Made by a program: the position numbers and the translations under genes. Positions 25,601 to 40,600 of a DNA stretch of 64,000 nt are shown here, one piece after another; the stretch's first letter is position 1, and each line of letters begins with the position of its first letter. Below the pieces are notes generated by a model. That model was not told where the DNA came from. It was given only the letters and a program-made list of their open reading frames with translations, and did no database searches. The stretch comes from Atrina japonica. Lineage: Eukaryota > Mollusca > Bivalvia > Pterioida > Pinnidae. Location of the stretch: positions 3,050,001 to 3,114,000 of the forward strand of contig BROG01000005.1 in the NCBI GenBank assembly GCA_030159075.1, given 5' to 3'.

Positions 25601-28600
25601 CTATTGTCAGATGTACATTGTGCATTTGTAAACATTTGGACATTTCAAACTTCCATAATACTACTTGACCAACTTTCTTTAAACTAAGTACAGGGTACAT
25701 ATAAAAAGGTATGAATTTTATTTTCTTCAGGGTCAGGACAGGGGTGGTTATAATGTACATTAGGTAGATATCCTGATACAAGCAAAGGTTAAGGTCATTT
25801 TGGTTCCTTTTTCTAATAATTAAGACCTACAAATGAATTTGGCTAATTGGCCAACATAAACGTAATGTGTCTGACATGGGTTGTGTGTAAAGTACATGTA
25901 CTGGTATGTAGAGTTTATATATTGTAGAATCAGAAATTTTTGTGGGGGTGAAATTCCATTGGTTTAAGGATAAAACAAATTTGTTGACATTAAATTTCAC
26001 TAAAAGTATTCTAAAATATTTGACTAACAAAAATGTTTTACATATGTTACTATGATAATGTAATTCAATGAATATACCCATGAGTGCATGACACTGCATC
26101 CTATTTTATTTCTACCGGATTTGTGTTGTTTTCTTTCCCATTTAGTAAGGTCAAAGGGGCGTTTATATCTACAGGAAACAGTACTGTACAAATAACAAAA
26201 ATGTTGGATGTTTACTATTACTGTGTGTATTATGCATAATTTTCATCATGACTTTAATTTCGTTGATAAAGGAAACAACAAACATTTCTATATGTACATG
26301 TATTTAAGTGATAATTGAGTTGTAGTACTGATAAAAGTTTTTCTGATTTAAAATTTGTGTCCGTAATGTCTGACTGTCCACGACTGACCAGACCTTATTT
26401 CAAGCAGTTAAATTCATATCAAAGTAGTTCTCTTGCCAGCTTGACCTGTCCATTATCCATAGGTAAATATTTATCCTCACGATAATGATGTACTGTAAAT
26501 TTAAATAACTGTGTTTCTAAAACTTGTGGGATGTTACCACCAGTCTGCTGTGTAGATAAACCACTTATACCAAAGTCTTTCATCCATAAATTTATTTTAG
26601 AATCAGTCTTAATTGAACTCATTCATAGATTTTAAGGATAAAACCAGTAAATGTTTCAGGCAACATTTGATATTGAAATATGATTTTCTTTTCAGCTGTA
26701 ACAGGAATTTTGGGTCCCTTTGTATGACCTATTTACAAAGATATGCAAAAATTCCCAATTTGGAGTTCCAAAATGAAGAATTACGTGTTTTTAAACAAAT
26801 GCCCCAAATTCGATTTTCAAATTAGAATTAAAACATATATTTTCCCCAATTTTTTGGATGCAGAATTTAAGATTTAGTAATTACGTTGTTTACATGTATG
26901 TACATATACATGTAGATTACAAAGCACTTTGACTTACTTGTATAATTTTGGCATTGGATACTTGTTAATTTACTGATGTAAATATGACCTGTCAGCTGTA
27001 GTGAGTGTATAATATATGAACACCAATTAGTATGATCTGTCAGTTGTACAATATATGGACACCAATTAGTATGACCTGACAGCTGTACAATATACATGTA
27101 TGAACACCAGTTAGTATGATCTGTCAGGTGTACAATATATGGACACCAATTAGTATGACCTGACAGCTGTACAATATACATGTATGGACACCAGTTAGTA
27201 TGATCTGTCAGGTGTACAATATATGGACACTAATTAGTATGACCTAACAGCTGTACAATATATGGACACCAGTTAGTATGACGTGTCAGTTGTACAATAT
27301 ATGGACACTAATTGTATGACCTGACAGCTGTACAATATATGGACACCAAATGGGACTAATTCATGTACCATTTGATACCCGATAACGTTTGTGCAGGACT
27401 ATTGTTTCTATTAGTGATGGAATGATGCAAACAGACGATATCCCGCAGTATCGTCATTTCAGTGGGAAGATTACATAGAATTACGTTCCGTCACCATTGG
27501 AGATACTAGTACTGCACAAACGTTATCAGACATCATGTGGTACATAAATTAGTCCCATTAGTATGACCTGTCAGCTGTATAATATATGAACACCAATTAG
27601 TATAATCTGACAAGTGTACAATATATGAACACCAATTAGTACAATCTGACAAGTGTATAATATATGAACACCAATTAGTATAATCTGACAAGTGTACAAT
27701 ATATGAACACCAATTACATGTAGTATGATGACCTGACAGCTGTACAATATATGGACCCCAGTTAGTATGAACTGTCAGCTGTACACTATATGGACACCAA
27801 TTAATATGACCTGACAGCTGTATAATATATGGACCCCAGTTAGTATGAACTGACAGCTGTACACTATATGGACACCAGTTAGTATGAACTGTCAGCTGTA
27901 CACTATATGGACACCAATTAGTATGAACTGTCAGCTGTACACTATATGGACACCAATTAGTATGAACTGACAGCTGTACATTATATGGACACCAGTTAGT
28001 ATGAACTGTCAGCTGTACTCTATATGGACCCCAGTTAGTATGACCTGACAGCTGTGCAATATATGGATCCCAGTTAGTATGAACTATCAGCTGTACACTA
28101 TATGGACACCAATTAATGTGACCTGATAGCTGTACACTATATGGACACCATTTAGTATGACCTGACAGCTGTACAATATATGGACCCCAGTTAGTATGAA
28201 CTGTCAGCTGTACACTATATGGACACCATTTAGTATGACCTGATAGCTGTGCAATATATGGACCCCAGTTAGTATGATCTGACAGCTGTACAGTATATGA
28301 ACACCATTTAGTATGACCTGACAGCTGTACAATATATGGACCTCAGTCAGTATGAACTGACAGCTGTACACTATATGGACCTCAGTCAGTATGAACTGAC
28401 AGCTGTACAGTATATGAACACCATTTAGTATGACCTGACAGCTGTACAATATATGGACCTCAGTCAGTATGAACTGACAGCTGTACAATATATGGACCTC
28501 AGTCAGTATGAACTGACAGCTGTACACTATATGGACACCAGTTAGTATGAATTGTCAGCTGTACACTATATGGACACCATTAGTATGACCTGTCATACAT

Positions 28601-31600
28601 GTTATTGTGTTTATATGCTTTCAGTGGGCATGTTGTCACCAGCAACAACATCAATTCAGACTATGACATATATCAAACAGTCAACAGGGATTTTCCTGGG
28701 CCATTTTTGGGTCTGGTTACAGGACCAATCCCGATGCAAAAATGGCTTGTATTTTCCGCCAAAATAAACAAAAATTCCCAATTTCCAACTTCAGAATAAA
28801 GAAAGTATTTTCAAACAAATGTGCCAAATTGAGCTTTTCCCTTTCTATTAAAGGGGCATTAGTTGTGGTTTTTTTTTTTCTTAAAATTTCCCCCTTTTTT
28901 AACTACTTAGATATGTATACAATAATAAAAAAGAGATATACACAGGCATAAAAATTCTTAAATTCCTATAGGTATTTTGTGAAAATTGCTTGATAAACCC
29001 AGGTTTGGCACTTTCTAAATTGCAATTGATAACTCAACCTTACTATTTGTATATGAATACTACACTGAATCTGACCTTATTTTTTACAAAATATATAGGA
29101 ATATAAGACTTTTTATGCCATTGTATTGCTCTTATTTGTTATTAAACAACAAGTACAAGTAGTAAAAGTAGAAAAAATCAAAATAATATTTTTTTCCAAG
29201 CACAGCTAATGCTCCTATAAGATGCTGTATATTTTTCAATCGTTCGGACCCTGGACCCAGACTTTAGGAGGAAGGAAAATCCTTGAGTCCACACGATAAA
29301 AATAATGGTGGGTAGCTCATCATGTTATATGCTAAATAGTTGTCAGGCTTGTGGTCTGGAAACAAATGTTTTGCATGTAGCATGCAAAGCGTCAAATTAT
29401 TATATGAACATCCTTCACTTTACAATACACAGGAAGCATTGTATTAAGATGTGAACTTTCTGATTTCAGGTAATAAAAAGCTTGAAAGCCAAGTATGGAA
29501 ACTTGTATAATGAGAGAAATGTGCTCATTAGTGGGACTCATACTCACTCAGGTCCTGGAGGATTTCATCAGTATTTGTTATACGACATCACTTCACTTGG
29601 ATTTGTAAATGAAACATTTGTATCTCTGCTGGATGGAATTGTCACGGTAACTTTGAAATTTATTGTTTATATTTATCAGGTGATAATACCTATACTTACA
29701 GAATATACACATCTACAATGATTTAATCTTTCTGCGACAAAATTACACTATCTTGTGGTTAATGTGAAATCTAGGTAGGTTATAGACAAATTTTGTAACA
29801 ATACACTTAGAGAACATAAAGAATCATGTAGCAGATCGGTTACATAGATATGTAACATATTTGACTTCACCTCTGCCTGTGGTTCAAATGGCATGTGTCA
29901 CTGATAAGTCTCCACCAGGAAAATCAGTCCTAGACTTGTCATATTTTAACCATTTCATTATTTGCAGAAAAACAATTCATATCAAGATTAAGTTGCAGTA
30001 TATTAAATGTATTACAATGTTACATTTATCTTTTGTTCTCTAAATAATCATCATAAATCTGTCAGGATTTTATTCTTTTTTAACATTATAAGTACCATTA
30101 CTATCAACATCAGAAATATAAAAAATCTATCAAGCACATTTTGTCCCATTTTCAGTTTTAATTTGGACTTAAATTGATTGTTTATTCTAATCTGATTAAA
30201 TTTTTTATTGGTTATTCATTTCAACTGAATTTTAGATTGGTTGTTTATGTTAATTGAATTTCGGATTGGTTATTCATTTTAATTTACATGTTGAGTGGTT
30301 ATTCATTTTAATTGAATTTTAGATTACTTTTTCATTTTAATTGAATTTTTACAGAGTATTGACAGAGCACATGCTTCTAAGAAACCTGGCAACATCTATA
30401 TAAAGACTGGTGAATTACTGGAGAGTAATATTAACAGAAGTCCTACAGCATACTTAAACAATCCAAAAGAGGAGAGAGATAAGTAGGTTTTATATATGGT
30501 ACATATACAATATAATCATGTAATAATGCTTGTAATTTTTGTGATATCGATTGCTTATTTCATCATACTATTACTGTACATCATCTCAAAAGTTGTCCTC
30601 CATATACCTGTGTTCTTATATCAGCTCACAATGAATATCAACTGTTTTCTATCAACACAATGTATGTGCCTTTCAGTTTCACTTTCAGTATCAGTTTCAG
30701 TTAGAAAATTAAGCAAAGATTTTATTTTCGTGAGGGAGAACCTTCGCCTAGCATGTATTCAAAGTGAAAGTTACAGGTTTTTAAGGTCAGACTTGAAACC
30801 AAGATCCAATGTCACAACAGGCATGTTATGTTAAAGAATCCTGGCTGAATTAGTAAATGTCCCTGGCACAGGTCTTAATTCTGGCACTTCACCCACAGCT
30901 ATAATATCTCCATATAAATGAAGGATATACAATAAGACAAACATGTATAAGCATCACTTGTTTATTTCAGATACAAATACAATGTAGATAAGAATATGAC
31001 AGTGCTGAAACTGGTTGATGGTAATAATGAGGGAATAGGAATGATCAGGTAAGATTTTGATCAATGTTCTTTCATTTCCATTAGAAGAATTGCTAATCCA
31101 AACAGGCTACAGTTCATAACCATATTCATGTAAAACCTGTTGTCTGAAATCAATAACTTGTAGTGGTGTACCAGTAAGTCAGAGTGGTGATGTACCAGTA
31201 AGTCAGAATGGTGATGTACCAGTAAGTCAGAATGGTGGTGTACCAGTAAGTCAGATTGGTGTACCAGTAAGTCAGAATGGTGATGTACCAGTAAGTCAGA
31301 TTGGTGTACCAGTAAGTCAGAATGGTGATGTACCAGTAAGTCAGATTGGTGTACCAGTAAGTCAGAATGGTGATGTACCAGTAAGTCAGAATGGTGATGT
31401 ACCAGTAAGTCAGAATGGTGGTGTACCAGTTAGTCAGAATGGTGATGTACCAGTTAGTCAGAATGGTGATGTACCAGTAAGTCAGATTGGTGTACCAGTA
31501 AGTCAGAATAGTGATGTACCAGTTAGTCAGAATGGTGATGTACCAGTAAGTCAGAATGGTGATGTACCAGTTAGTCAGAATGGTGATGTACCAGTAAGTC

Positions 31601-34600
31601 AGAATGGTGATGTACCAGTAAGTCAGAATGGTGATGTACCAGTAAGTCAGAATAGTGATGTACCAGTAAGTCAGAATGGTGATGTACCAGTAAGTCAGAA
31701 TGGTGATGTACCAGTAAGTCAGAATGGTGATGTACCAGTAAGTCAGAATGGTGATGTGCTAGTAGTAAGTCAGTTGTGATATTCCAGTAAGTCAGAATGG
31801 TGATGTTCCAGTAAGTCAGAATGGTGATGTTCCAGTAAGGCAGAATGGTGGTGTACCAGTAATGCAGCGTGGTGATGTACCAGTAAGTCAGATTGGTGAT
31901 TTACCAGTAGGTGTTGGCACGTTAAAGAACCCACACTGCTCAATGTCCGTAAGTGCCGAGCATAGGCCAAAATTTGAAACCCTTCACCGGCATTGGTGAC
32001 ATCTCCATATAAGTGAAAGATTCTTGAGTGGGACATTAAACAACAATACAACAACAACATGTTGATCAACAGTAAAAATAAACTGCATATATTGAACACC
32101 TTCATTCACTCTAAGATTCTTGTCTTTTCAGATTTGAAATAATTCACTTCTCCTACTTCAAAATATTTTTATATGGCAGTTGATATCTTTACTGATGTGT
32201 AATTATACACTTATTTTGACAGCTGGTTTGCAGTACACTGTACAAGTATGAACAACACAAATCATTTGATCAGTAGCGATAACAAAGGATATGCAGAACA
32301 ACTGTTTGAATCCTCCATGAACAATGACGCTTTTCCGGGCAATGTAAGTAAATATATCTCTTAAACAATATCGCTTTTCTGGGCAATGTAAGTAAATATA
32401 TCTCTTAAACAATATTGCTTTTTTGGGCAATGTAAGTAAATATATCTATTGAACAATGACACTTTTCTGGGCAATGTAAGTAAATATATTTATTGAACAA
32501 TGACGCGTTTCTGATGTAAGTTAATATATCTGTAAAGTGAGAATGGTCAAATGTATGACATTGTGACCTAGTGTAATGCGACCCTATAACTTTAGAGGGC
32601 AAAATGTTACAGATACCTGCAAAAACATCATCAGAGTAACTGATTGCTTCTTGACATCATTTTCTGGGAATCTATCTCCTTTTGCCATCCAAAACTACAA
32701 ATACAAGACCGCAGTTATCATAAAAAGATTTATGATCACAGATTTATATATAACTTATATATTACATAGTCATCAGTACTTTTTAAAGATACTAGCTTTC
32801 ACTAAATTTCATGATATTTTATTAATTACATCTTCTATTATCAAATTTTCAATCAAACAATTTGGACTCTACAAACAACAGTCTATTAAATAAGCACCTC
32901 TGAGATCAAAGCAACTTCCAAATAACCTTGAACATAAGTCATAGTATTTGTAGAGGCTGAGCTAACTGAAAAATCTTTGGTTTCAGAAAAATCCACAATT
33001 GTTAAAATATGTTGCCAATTTTAAATTTGTTTGAACATGTGTCACAGGGGCTGCATTGGCTGAAGACTTTTTGGCACCTGAAAAATATAATTTAGGCAGC
33101 TAAATACTTCAAAATAGTGGAGGCACCCCAAATTTTGCCAACAGCTATATTTTGTTGCTGTATGAAATACATGTGATTACGTCAGGAAAATTTCTTCACA
33201 TTATGAATTATCACTAATTTTTCCCTTTGTTTGCTAAAACGTATTTAAGTTACCATGCTTCACTATTGACTATGTGTATGTATGTAAATGTAGATGTAGT
33301 TTAATTTTCTGTTGTACAAATAATTTGGTATTGATAAATTACAATTACAAAATAATTGGTCTGTTGCAGGGCAAGTTTGTTGCAGCATTTGCTCAGAGTA
33401 ATGAGGGCGATGTTTCACCAAACACAAAGGGTCCACATTGTCTAGATACTGGTCTACCATGTGATAACCCTACAAGTACCTGTAATGGAAGGGTAAGTCT
33501 GTTTTACCATGTGATAATCCTACAAGTACCTGTAATGGAAGGGTAAGTCTGTTTTACCATGTGATAATCCTACAAGTACCTGTAATGGTAAGTGAGTCTG
33601 GTCACCATGTGATAACTCTACAAGTACCTGTAATTGTAAGGTGAGTCTGTTTTACCATGTGATAATCCTACAAGTACCTGTAATGGTAAGGTGTAAACCT
33701 TTTAGTGGGTTACGATCTTTCTGATTGGGTGGCCTGTACGGAAAGATTTCTGGTTACCATTTTGATAACCATACAAGTACCTGTAGTGGTAAGGTGAGTC
33801 TGTTTTACCATGTGATAATCCTACAATAATGGTAAGATGAGTCTGATCTACCATGTGATAATCCTACAAGTACCTGTAATGGTAAGGTGAGTATCTGAAA
33901 TGGTAAGGTGACTCTGGTTTACCATGTGATGACTCTACAAGTACCTGTAGTGGTAAAGTGAGTGTTGTCTACCATGTAATAATCCTACAAACGTTTAGAT
34001 ATTATTTATATATTAATAGCTCTTTAAGGCTAGAATTTCAAACACAAATTGTTAGTCATGTAATCTAACCTAAACAATATGATTGACCACATTTGAATTA
34101 AACAAAAATTCAAAACATTTCTACATAGTTTACTTTATTTTCTTTCTAGAATGAGATGTGTGTTGCCGCTGGACCAGGAAAAGACATGTATGATAGTACA
34201 AAAATCATTGGAGAAAATCAGTTCAAAAAAGCAAAGGTCTGTAACATGATAAGGTCTGTTCTTGAAATCATCATAGATTGCTTTCAATGTTGTTTTCATT
34301 CATTTTAAGACCTTATATAATATTTTTGATGATGGTATAAATAACATTTAAAGTGTGTCTATATGAATGAAACCTATATTTTTACTTTATTTACCAGAGA
34401 TTGGGCATGTTGTGTTACATATATACATGTGTATATATTTGTAGGAACTTTATGATGCAGCGTCGACCATGTTAACAGGACCAGTAGATTTCCGCCACAC
34501 TTACGTGGATATGAGTAGTGTTGAAGTTCAGTTTAATTCAACCACTCAGGTAAGATAGTAATTTTTATATCATTTACCATAAAAACAGCATCAAGATGGA

Positions 34601-37600
34601 AGTCTTTTGCCATCTATAAAACTAGAACAATGTTTTTTGACTTTGATAATAAAATGAACACACAGAACTTTCTATTTCTGATTGTTTAATGATGTACTGC
34701 TCATTTGATGAAAAACTTACTTGTTGTTTGATAGGCCACAACATGTAAGCCGGCCATGGGCTACAGCTTTGCAGCCGGAACTACTGATGGACCTGGAGCT
34801 TTCAACTTCACACAGGGTAAAATGTCTAATATTGATAATGTTATACATGTATATCCATCTGATAACCAGAATTCACCGTTGAAAAATTTATATTTCTTAT
34901 TTCCTCTCTTAGATTCTAAGATTTTATATATGTAAATTACTTTATATGTATCAAAAATTGGGCAAACATTAACAATCATTCTTATGCAATAAATCACGAT
35001 GTGATGTTTTCTTTACTCTAACCAGTTTATTGAAAATATCTGCATATAGATAATTATAATGTAATGATGTCTGCATACACTTAAATGAAATATAATGAAA
35101 ATATCAGCATACAGGTAACTTTAAATATGTCTACATTATATAGAGGATATTTGCCAATTTTTGATAAATAACATTTATATTTCATCGTTTGAGCCAGAAG
35201 AATACATATTTAACATGAGTGCATGTTAAATATTATTGTTCTGCCTTACAGGATGAAATAAAACTGGATAAAGAAGCGGAATAACAGGTTGACTTATACT
35301 ATGTCTGATGTCAGAGATTTATGTGAACATTTATAATCATAATAATAACCACATCGTATTATTCATGATTTGACATTAAGATCAATCATCAGTTAATTAT
35401 ATTTTATTAACCGAATTAATCTATATTCTCAAAAAATATATCGTATGTATTTATCTATTTTGCATATTATGTTAATTTTAGGTGCAACAACTGGAAATCT
35501 ATTCTGGGATTTTATTAGAGATTTTCTGGCAAACCCAACACCAGAACAAAAACAATGTCAACATCCAAAGCCGATATTACTGGATACAGGAGAGGTTAAC
35601 TCATATCAAAATATTGATATTAAAATCACATAAACCTTTGATGTTAAAAAGCTGACTTGTATACATTCACATACAGATAATATAATACACCACAATATAA
35701 AGGAAAGCCACCACTGATGTTCTTTAAACCTCCTTTACACTGACTGAAGACCACTCTACCATCTGAAAAATTGGTAAAAAGTGTGAAAAAGGCCTTAATA
35801 TTTTATCTCTTAGTCCAAACCCCCTTTACAATGAATATAAGACTGCTGCATAATACAAGATTTTGATACCAGATCACTACGATAATTAAATACCATGACC
35901 CAGCAATGAATAACTTCAAAGGAGATGTGTTTACCCCAAAAACTAATTAAATTTTTTCTACTTTTACTTCTTGTATTTGATGTACAATAACAAATAAGAG
36001 CCATACACAGGCATAAAAAACTTATATTCCTATATATTTTGTGAAAATGAGGTCAGGTCCAGTGTGGTATTCATATACAAATACGGTAGTAAGGTTGAGT
36101 TAATTAATAACAAGTGAAAAAGTGCCAAACCTGGTCTGTTCAAGCAGTTTTCACAAAAAATATTTCAAGATTTAAGAATTTTTATGCCTTTGTATATCTC
36201 TTTTGTTATTGTATTTCAATCTAAGAAGTAAAACAGGAAAAGAATTTTTTTCTAAAAAAAACACAACTAATGCCCCTTTAACCATGCTCAAAATTGTCAT
36301 AGCTCTACCACACACAAAGGAGATGTTGCTAGGACAATCTAGTAGATTTCTTAACCCATTCACCCTTAAAGATGCATTTGGACTTGTCTAAGTCATTGAT
36401 GTATAGTTCATTGTTTCTCAGGGGTTGATGAGTTAATGACCTCATGGTAAGCTTCCACAATCTATTTGATTTTCGGAGTGTTTGTCTGATGTGGTATGGA
36501 TTTCAATGAAGGTTTGTCATCCATATGATCCTATATGTGCAAGATTAGATTATGGCAAACTAAAATACAAAACTTATAAGATTCAGGGGCCCGTTTTACG
36601 AAAGGTCATAAGTCCTAAATCTTAACTTTTAGTCCTAACTACCATGGGGCATCGCTGATTGGTCAGTTCCATGACATTTAGGAGTCAAACTTAGGATTTA
36701 GGACTTACGACCTTTCGTAAACCAGGCCCCAGGACTTTTGCAAATAACTTTTGTGAACTGAATTAGTTGCTAGTTGTATGGCTGTATTATTAAATTTTCT
36801 TTACCTATGTTCACTATATTCAAGTTTCATTGTGTATATATTTATATAATTGTAGTAAAGATGGGCATGTTACATGTTGTATTTGTAAGTTTCTGAGCCA
36901 GATACTTATTCCCTTTGTATATTTCAACCAAACATTAAATATGGTCAGAAAGAGCCTGATATTTATCATTCTATTTCCTGTACTATTTATAGATGTTTAA
37001 GCCATACATGTGGTCACCTGATGTTGTAGACATTCAGTTACTGAGGATAGGTCAGTTAGCAATAATCGCTGTCCCTGCAGAGTTCAGGTCAGTACTTTTG
37101 GATCATTTCAGTAATTTTTGGGGTACATTGATTTGTGCCTATTGATATTATTTTATTTTAAATACTTAAAAAAACTGTCGTAACAAAAGTGAATATTTCT
37201 GAGGATGGTTGTAAAAAAGTCTTTGATTATAATTAACCTCCACTGTAAAATACTAGTATTTGGGGTTCCTTTTGGCCAGCAATTATTGTTTATACAAAAA
37301 GACAGAGATTGTATTTATTAAGTTTCATCCTTACTGAAAGAGGTATATGGGATGACCATAATTCTTATCTGCGGATTTAGCCATTTTGTAGAATCCATGT
37401 GGTTAAAAGTCAACTGAGTCTGTAAGGTCATTATGTTAACTTATTCACTCAGGTTATTAGGTCATTGGTGTCACCAAGGTAATTAGGTCAACTGAGTCAC
37501 TTAGGTTATTAGGCCATATTAGTCACTCAAATTACTAAGTCATCTGAGTGATTCAGGTTGTTAGATAATCATTGTCACTCACATCATTAAGTCATTTGAG

Positions 37601-40600
37601 GCTTTAGGTTTTAAGGTCATTTGAGCAATTCAAAAGTTATCAGGTCATCTGAATCACATAAGTTATTAGGTTGTCTGACTTACTTAGTTTATAAGGTCAT
37701 CTGAGTTATTCAGGTTATAGGGTCATCTGAGTTACCCAGGTTGTCAAGTCATCTGAATCACATAAGTTATTAGGTCGTCTGACTTACTCAGGTTATTAGG
37801 GTGTCTGACTTACTCAAGTTATCAGGTCATCTGAGTTACCCAGGTTATCGGGTCATCTGAATCACATAAGTTATTAGGTTGTCTGACTTACCCAGATTAT
37901 TAAGTCGTCTGACTTACTCAGGTTATAAGGTCATCTGAGTTACTCAGGTTATCAGGTCATCTGAATCACAAAAGTTATTAAGTCATCTGACTTACTCAGG
38001 TTATTAGGTCGTCTTACTTACTCAGATTATAAGGTCATCTGAGGTACTCAGGTTATCAGGTCATTTGAATCTCATTAATTATTAGGTTGTCTGACTTACT
38101 CAGGTTATTAGGTCATCTGAGTTACTTTGGATATGGAGTCATCTGTGTCACTCTTTTTTGGTCATCTAAAGTTATTTGTTAGATTTGAACATTTCTACTT
38201 CTTTTCAAATGCACTTGAAAATTTTATTCAGTTTTGATATCTAGTATTACATATGTTGTTACATTTTCTAATCAATTTTGGCCATGTCAGCTTCAAACTT
38301 TTGTTCAGTTTTAAATTATGATCTAGTTACTTTAATATTTTATTTGCTTAGTTGACATTTTTATACTTTCAGCACCATGTCTGGAAGACGAACAAGAGAT
38401 GCAATTACAGCTGTAAGTTGTATCTGTAATCTTTATATGTATTTTTGTAATGTTTGATTACATTGAAATTTCATTTCACTTAAGTAAAAGTATAAAAATT
38501 TTATGTTCAGTTGCATCAGTAATAGTTAGAAAATTATACACATGTATGTACATTTGATGACGACAAACCATGAGAAGAAGGAACTCTGCACTTTTTATTA
38601 TTTATACTTTTTGATCCTGTTAAAATTCAGATGTTAGTGAATGTAAAAATACTTCTGCTCTGTGAGTGTGGTTAAAATAAGTCAAAAGAGAATCCTTAAT
38701 GGTCAGATCCACAATGGAATCTCAATTTCATATTTAATTTCAGTGTCATGTGTTTTCTATGTCAGTTTCAGGTACCAAAGATCTTTTCCTCATGACATTC
38801 ACATACCATGTGTCTTTTGGTGGACATATGTCATCTTAGTTCCCATGGCAGTGACAAATGTCATTTTTGTCTCACTGTGGCAATATCACAAAAGCGAGAC
38901 ATAGATTTCTTATTTGCTTTTAGCACTTTCATATGTCATGACAGTCACATATGTCATGTTCCATTTCTCATGGCAATCTGTTTTGTTATGTCCCATTTCT
39001 CATGGCACTGTCATGTCATGTTCCACTTCTCATGGCAGTCACATATGTTATGTCCCATTTCTCATGGCAGTGTCTTATGACATGTTCCATTGTTTGTGAC
39101 AATTACAAATGCCATATCCATTTTTTGATTGCGTTCACTTATATCATGTTTGTGACAATTACAAATGCCATTTCCATTTTTTGATTGCGTTCACTTATAT
39201 CATGTCCATTTTCTCATTGTGGCCATACATGTATTTAGTGTGAAGAGGTGGACTCTACCTCAATGAGTAAACTGAACCTAATGACATCTATACTTCATGT
39301 ACTATTTTGTTATACTAGACCCTCAAAGCTGGTGGTTTTCCTGATACAACAGTGTCGGTCATCGCTGGTCTGGCCAATGATTATGCAGATTATGTGACAA
39401 CATTTGAGGAATATCAGGTAAGATTTTTATACTTTGTGTTCTCTTACCTGAAATACAGGTGTCTGATTACCTTTTAACAATTATCATATATTTTTTGTAC
39501 AGTGTGCTATACAAATGCTGGTATGTAGTACTCTAGTGTCCCATTATTATTACATAGTACATTATTATTACATAGTACATTCTGGTTCTTAAAACATTGA
39601 TCCCTCATTATTAATACATAGTACATTATTATTACATAGTACATTCTGGTAATTAGAACATTGATCCCTCATTATTATTATATTGTACATCTTGGTATCT
39701 AGAACAGTGATGCCTTATTTTAACTTTGGAGTACATTCTGGTACTTAGAACATTGATCCTTCATCATTATAACATAGTACATTCTGGTACTTAGAACATT
39801 GATCCCTCATTATCATTACATAGTACATTCTGGTTCTTAAAACATTGATCCCTCATTATCAATACATAGTACATTATTATTACATAGTACATTCTGGTAT
39901 TTAGAACATTGTTGCCTTATTATAACTTTGTAGTATATTCTGGTACTTAGAATATTGATACTTCCTTACCAGTACTGATATCAGGTTGTACATTTTGTAC
40001 CCTTTCCTCTGTGACCATTAATATATTTACAAATTTGTTGCCTGGAAATCTTTATTTTCACTTGTACATTGTTTTAAAACAGGTACAAAGATATGAAGGT
40101 GCATCAACAATTTATGGACCACATACACTTGCAGCTTACATTCAGGAATTTAACAAACTTGCAAAAGCTATGGCCGAGGTTTGTTTTTATTACCATTTAC
40201 AGTTTTACATCTATTTTTTATCAGTTACAACCCCAAAAATGATTTGTTACTATAGAAACATACTGATATTGTTTGTTACCCACAATCTATAGAGGTCTTT
40301 GTCATCTAATTTAAATTTAGATAACTCATTTGATAATACAATGTCAAGGTCATTGACATGCTTGATGTAATCTTATGCCAATACCATTGTAAAGCATCTT
40401 ATTGATGATGATTATTAAATCAGTTTCCTTGAATGGCTGCAATCCTTAGTCTTCAGACACAACAGATATGTCAGTGTATATGTGTGGTGCACATGGATGC
40501 ATTTATGTGTGTGGATGTTTGGGTTTGTGTGTGCACATGCATGTGTATGTGCATATGTATGGATGTGTGTGTCTTGTATAACTGTAATTTCCCTTATGTT

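Noticed and set aside
31161..31910. Repeat-encoded exon (GDVPVSQN units) of the ceramidase
   Set aside because: Exons 5 and 6 join in phase to the conserved family sequence without it, and no acceptor leads into the array in a compatible frame.
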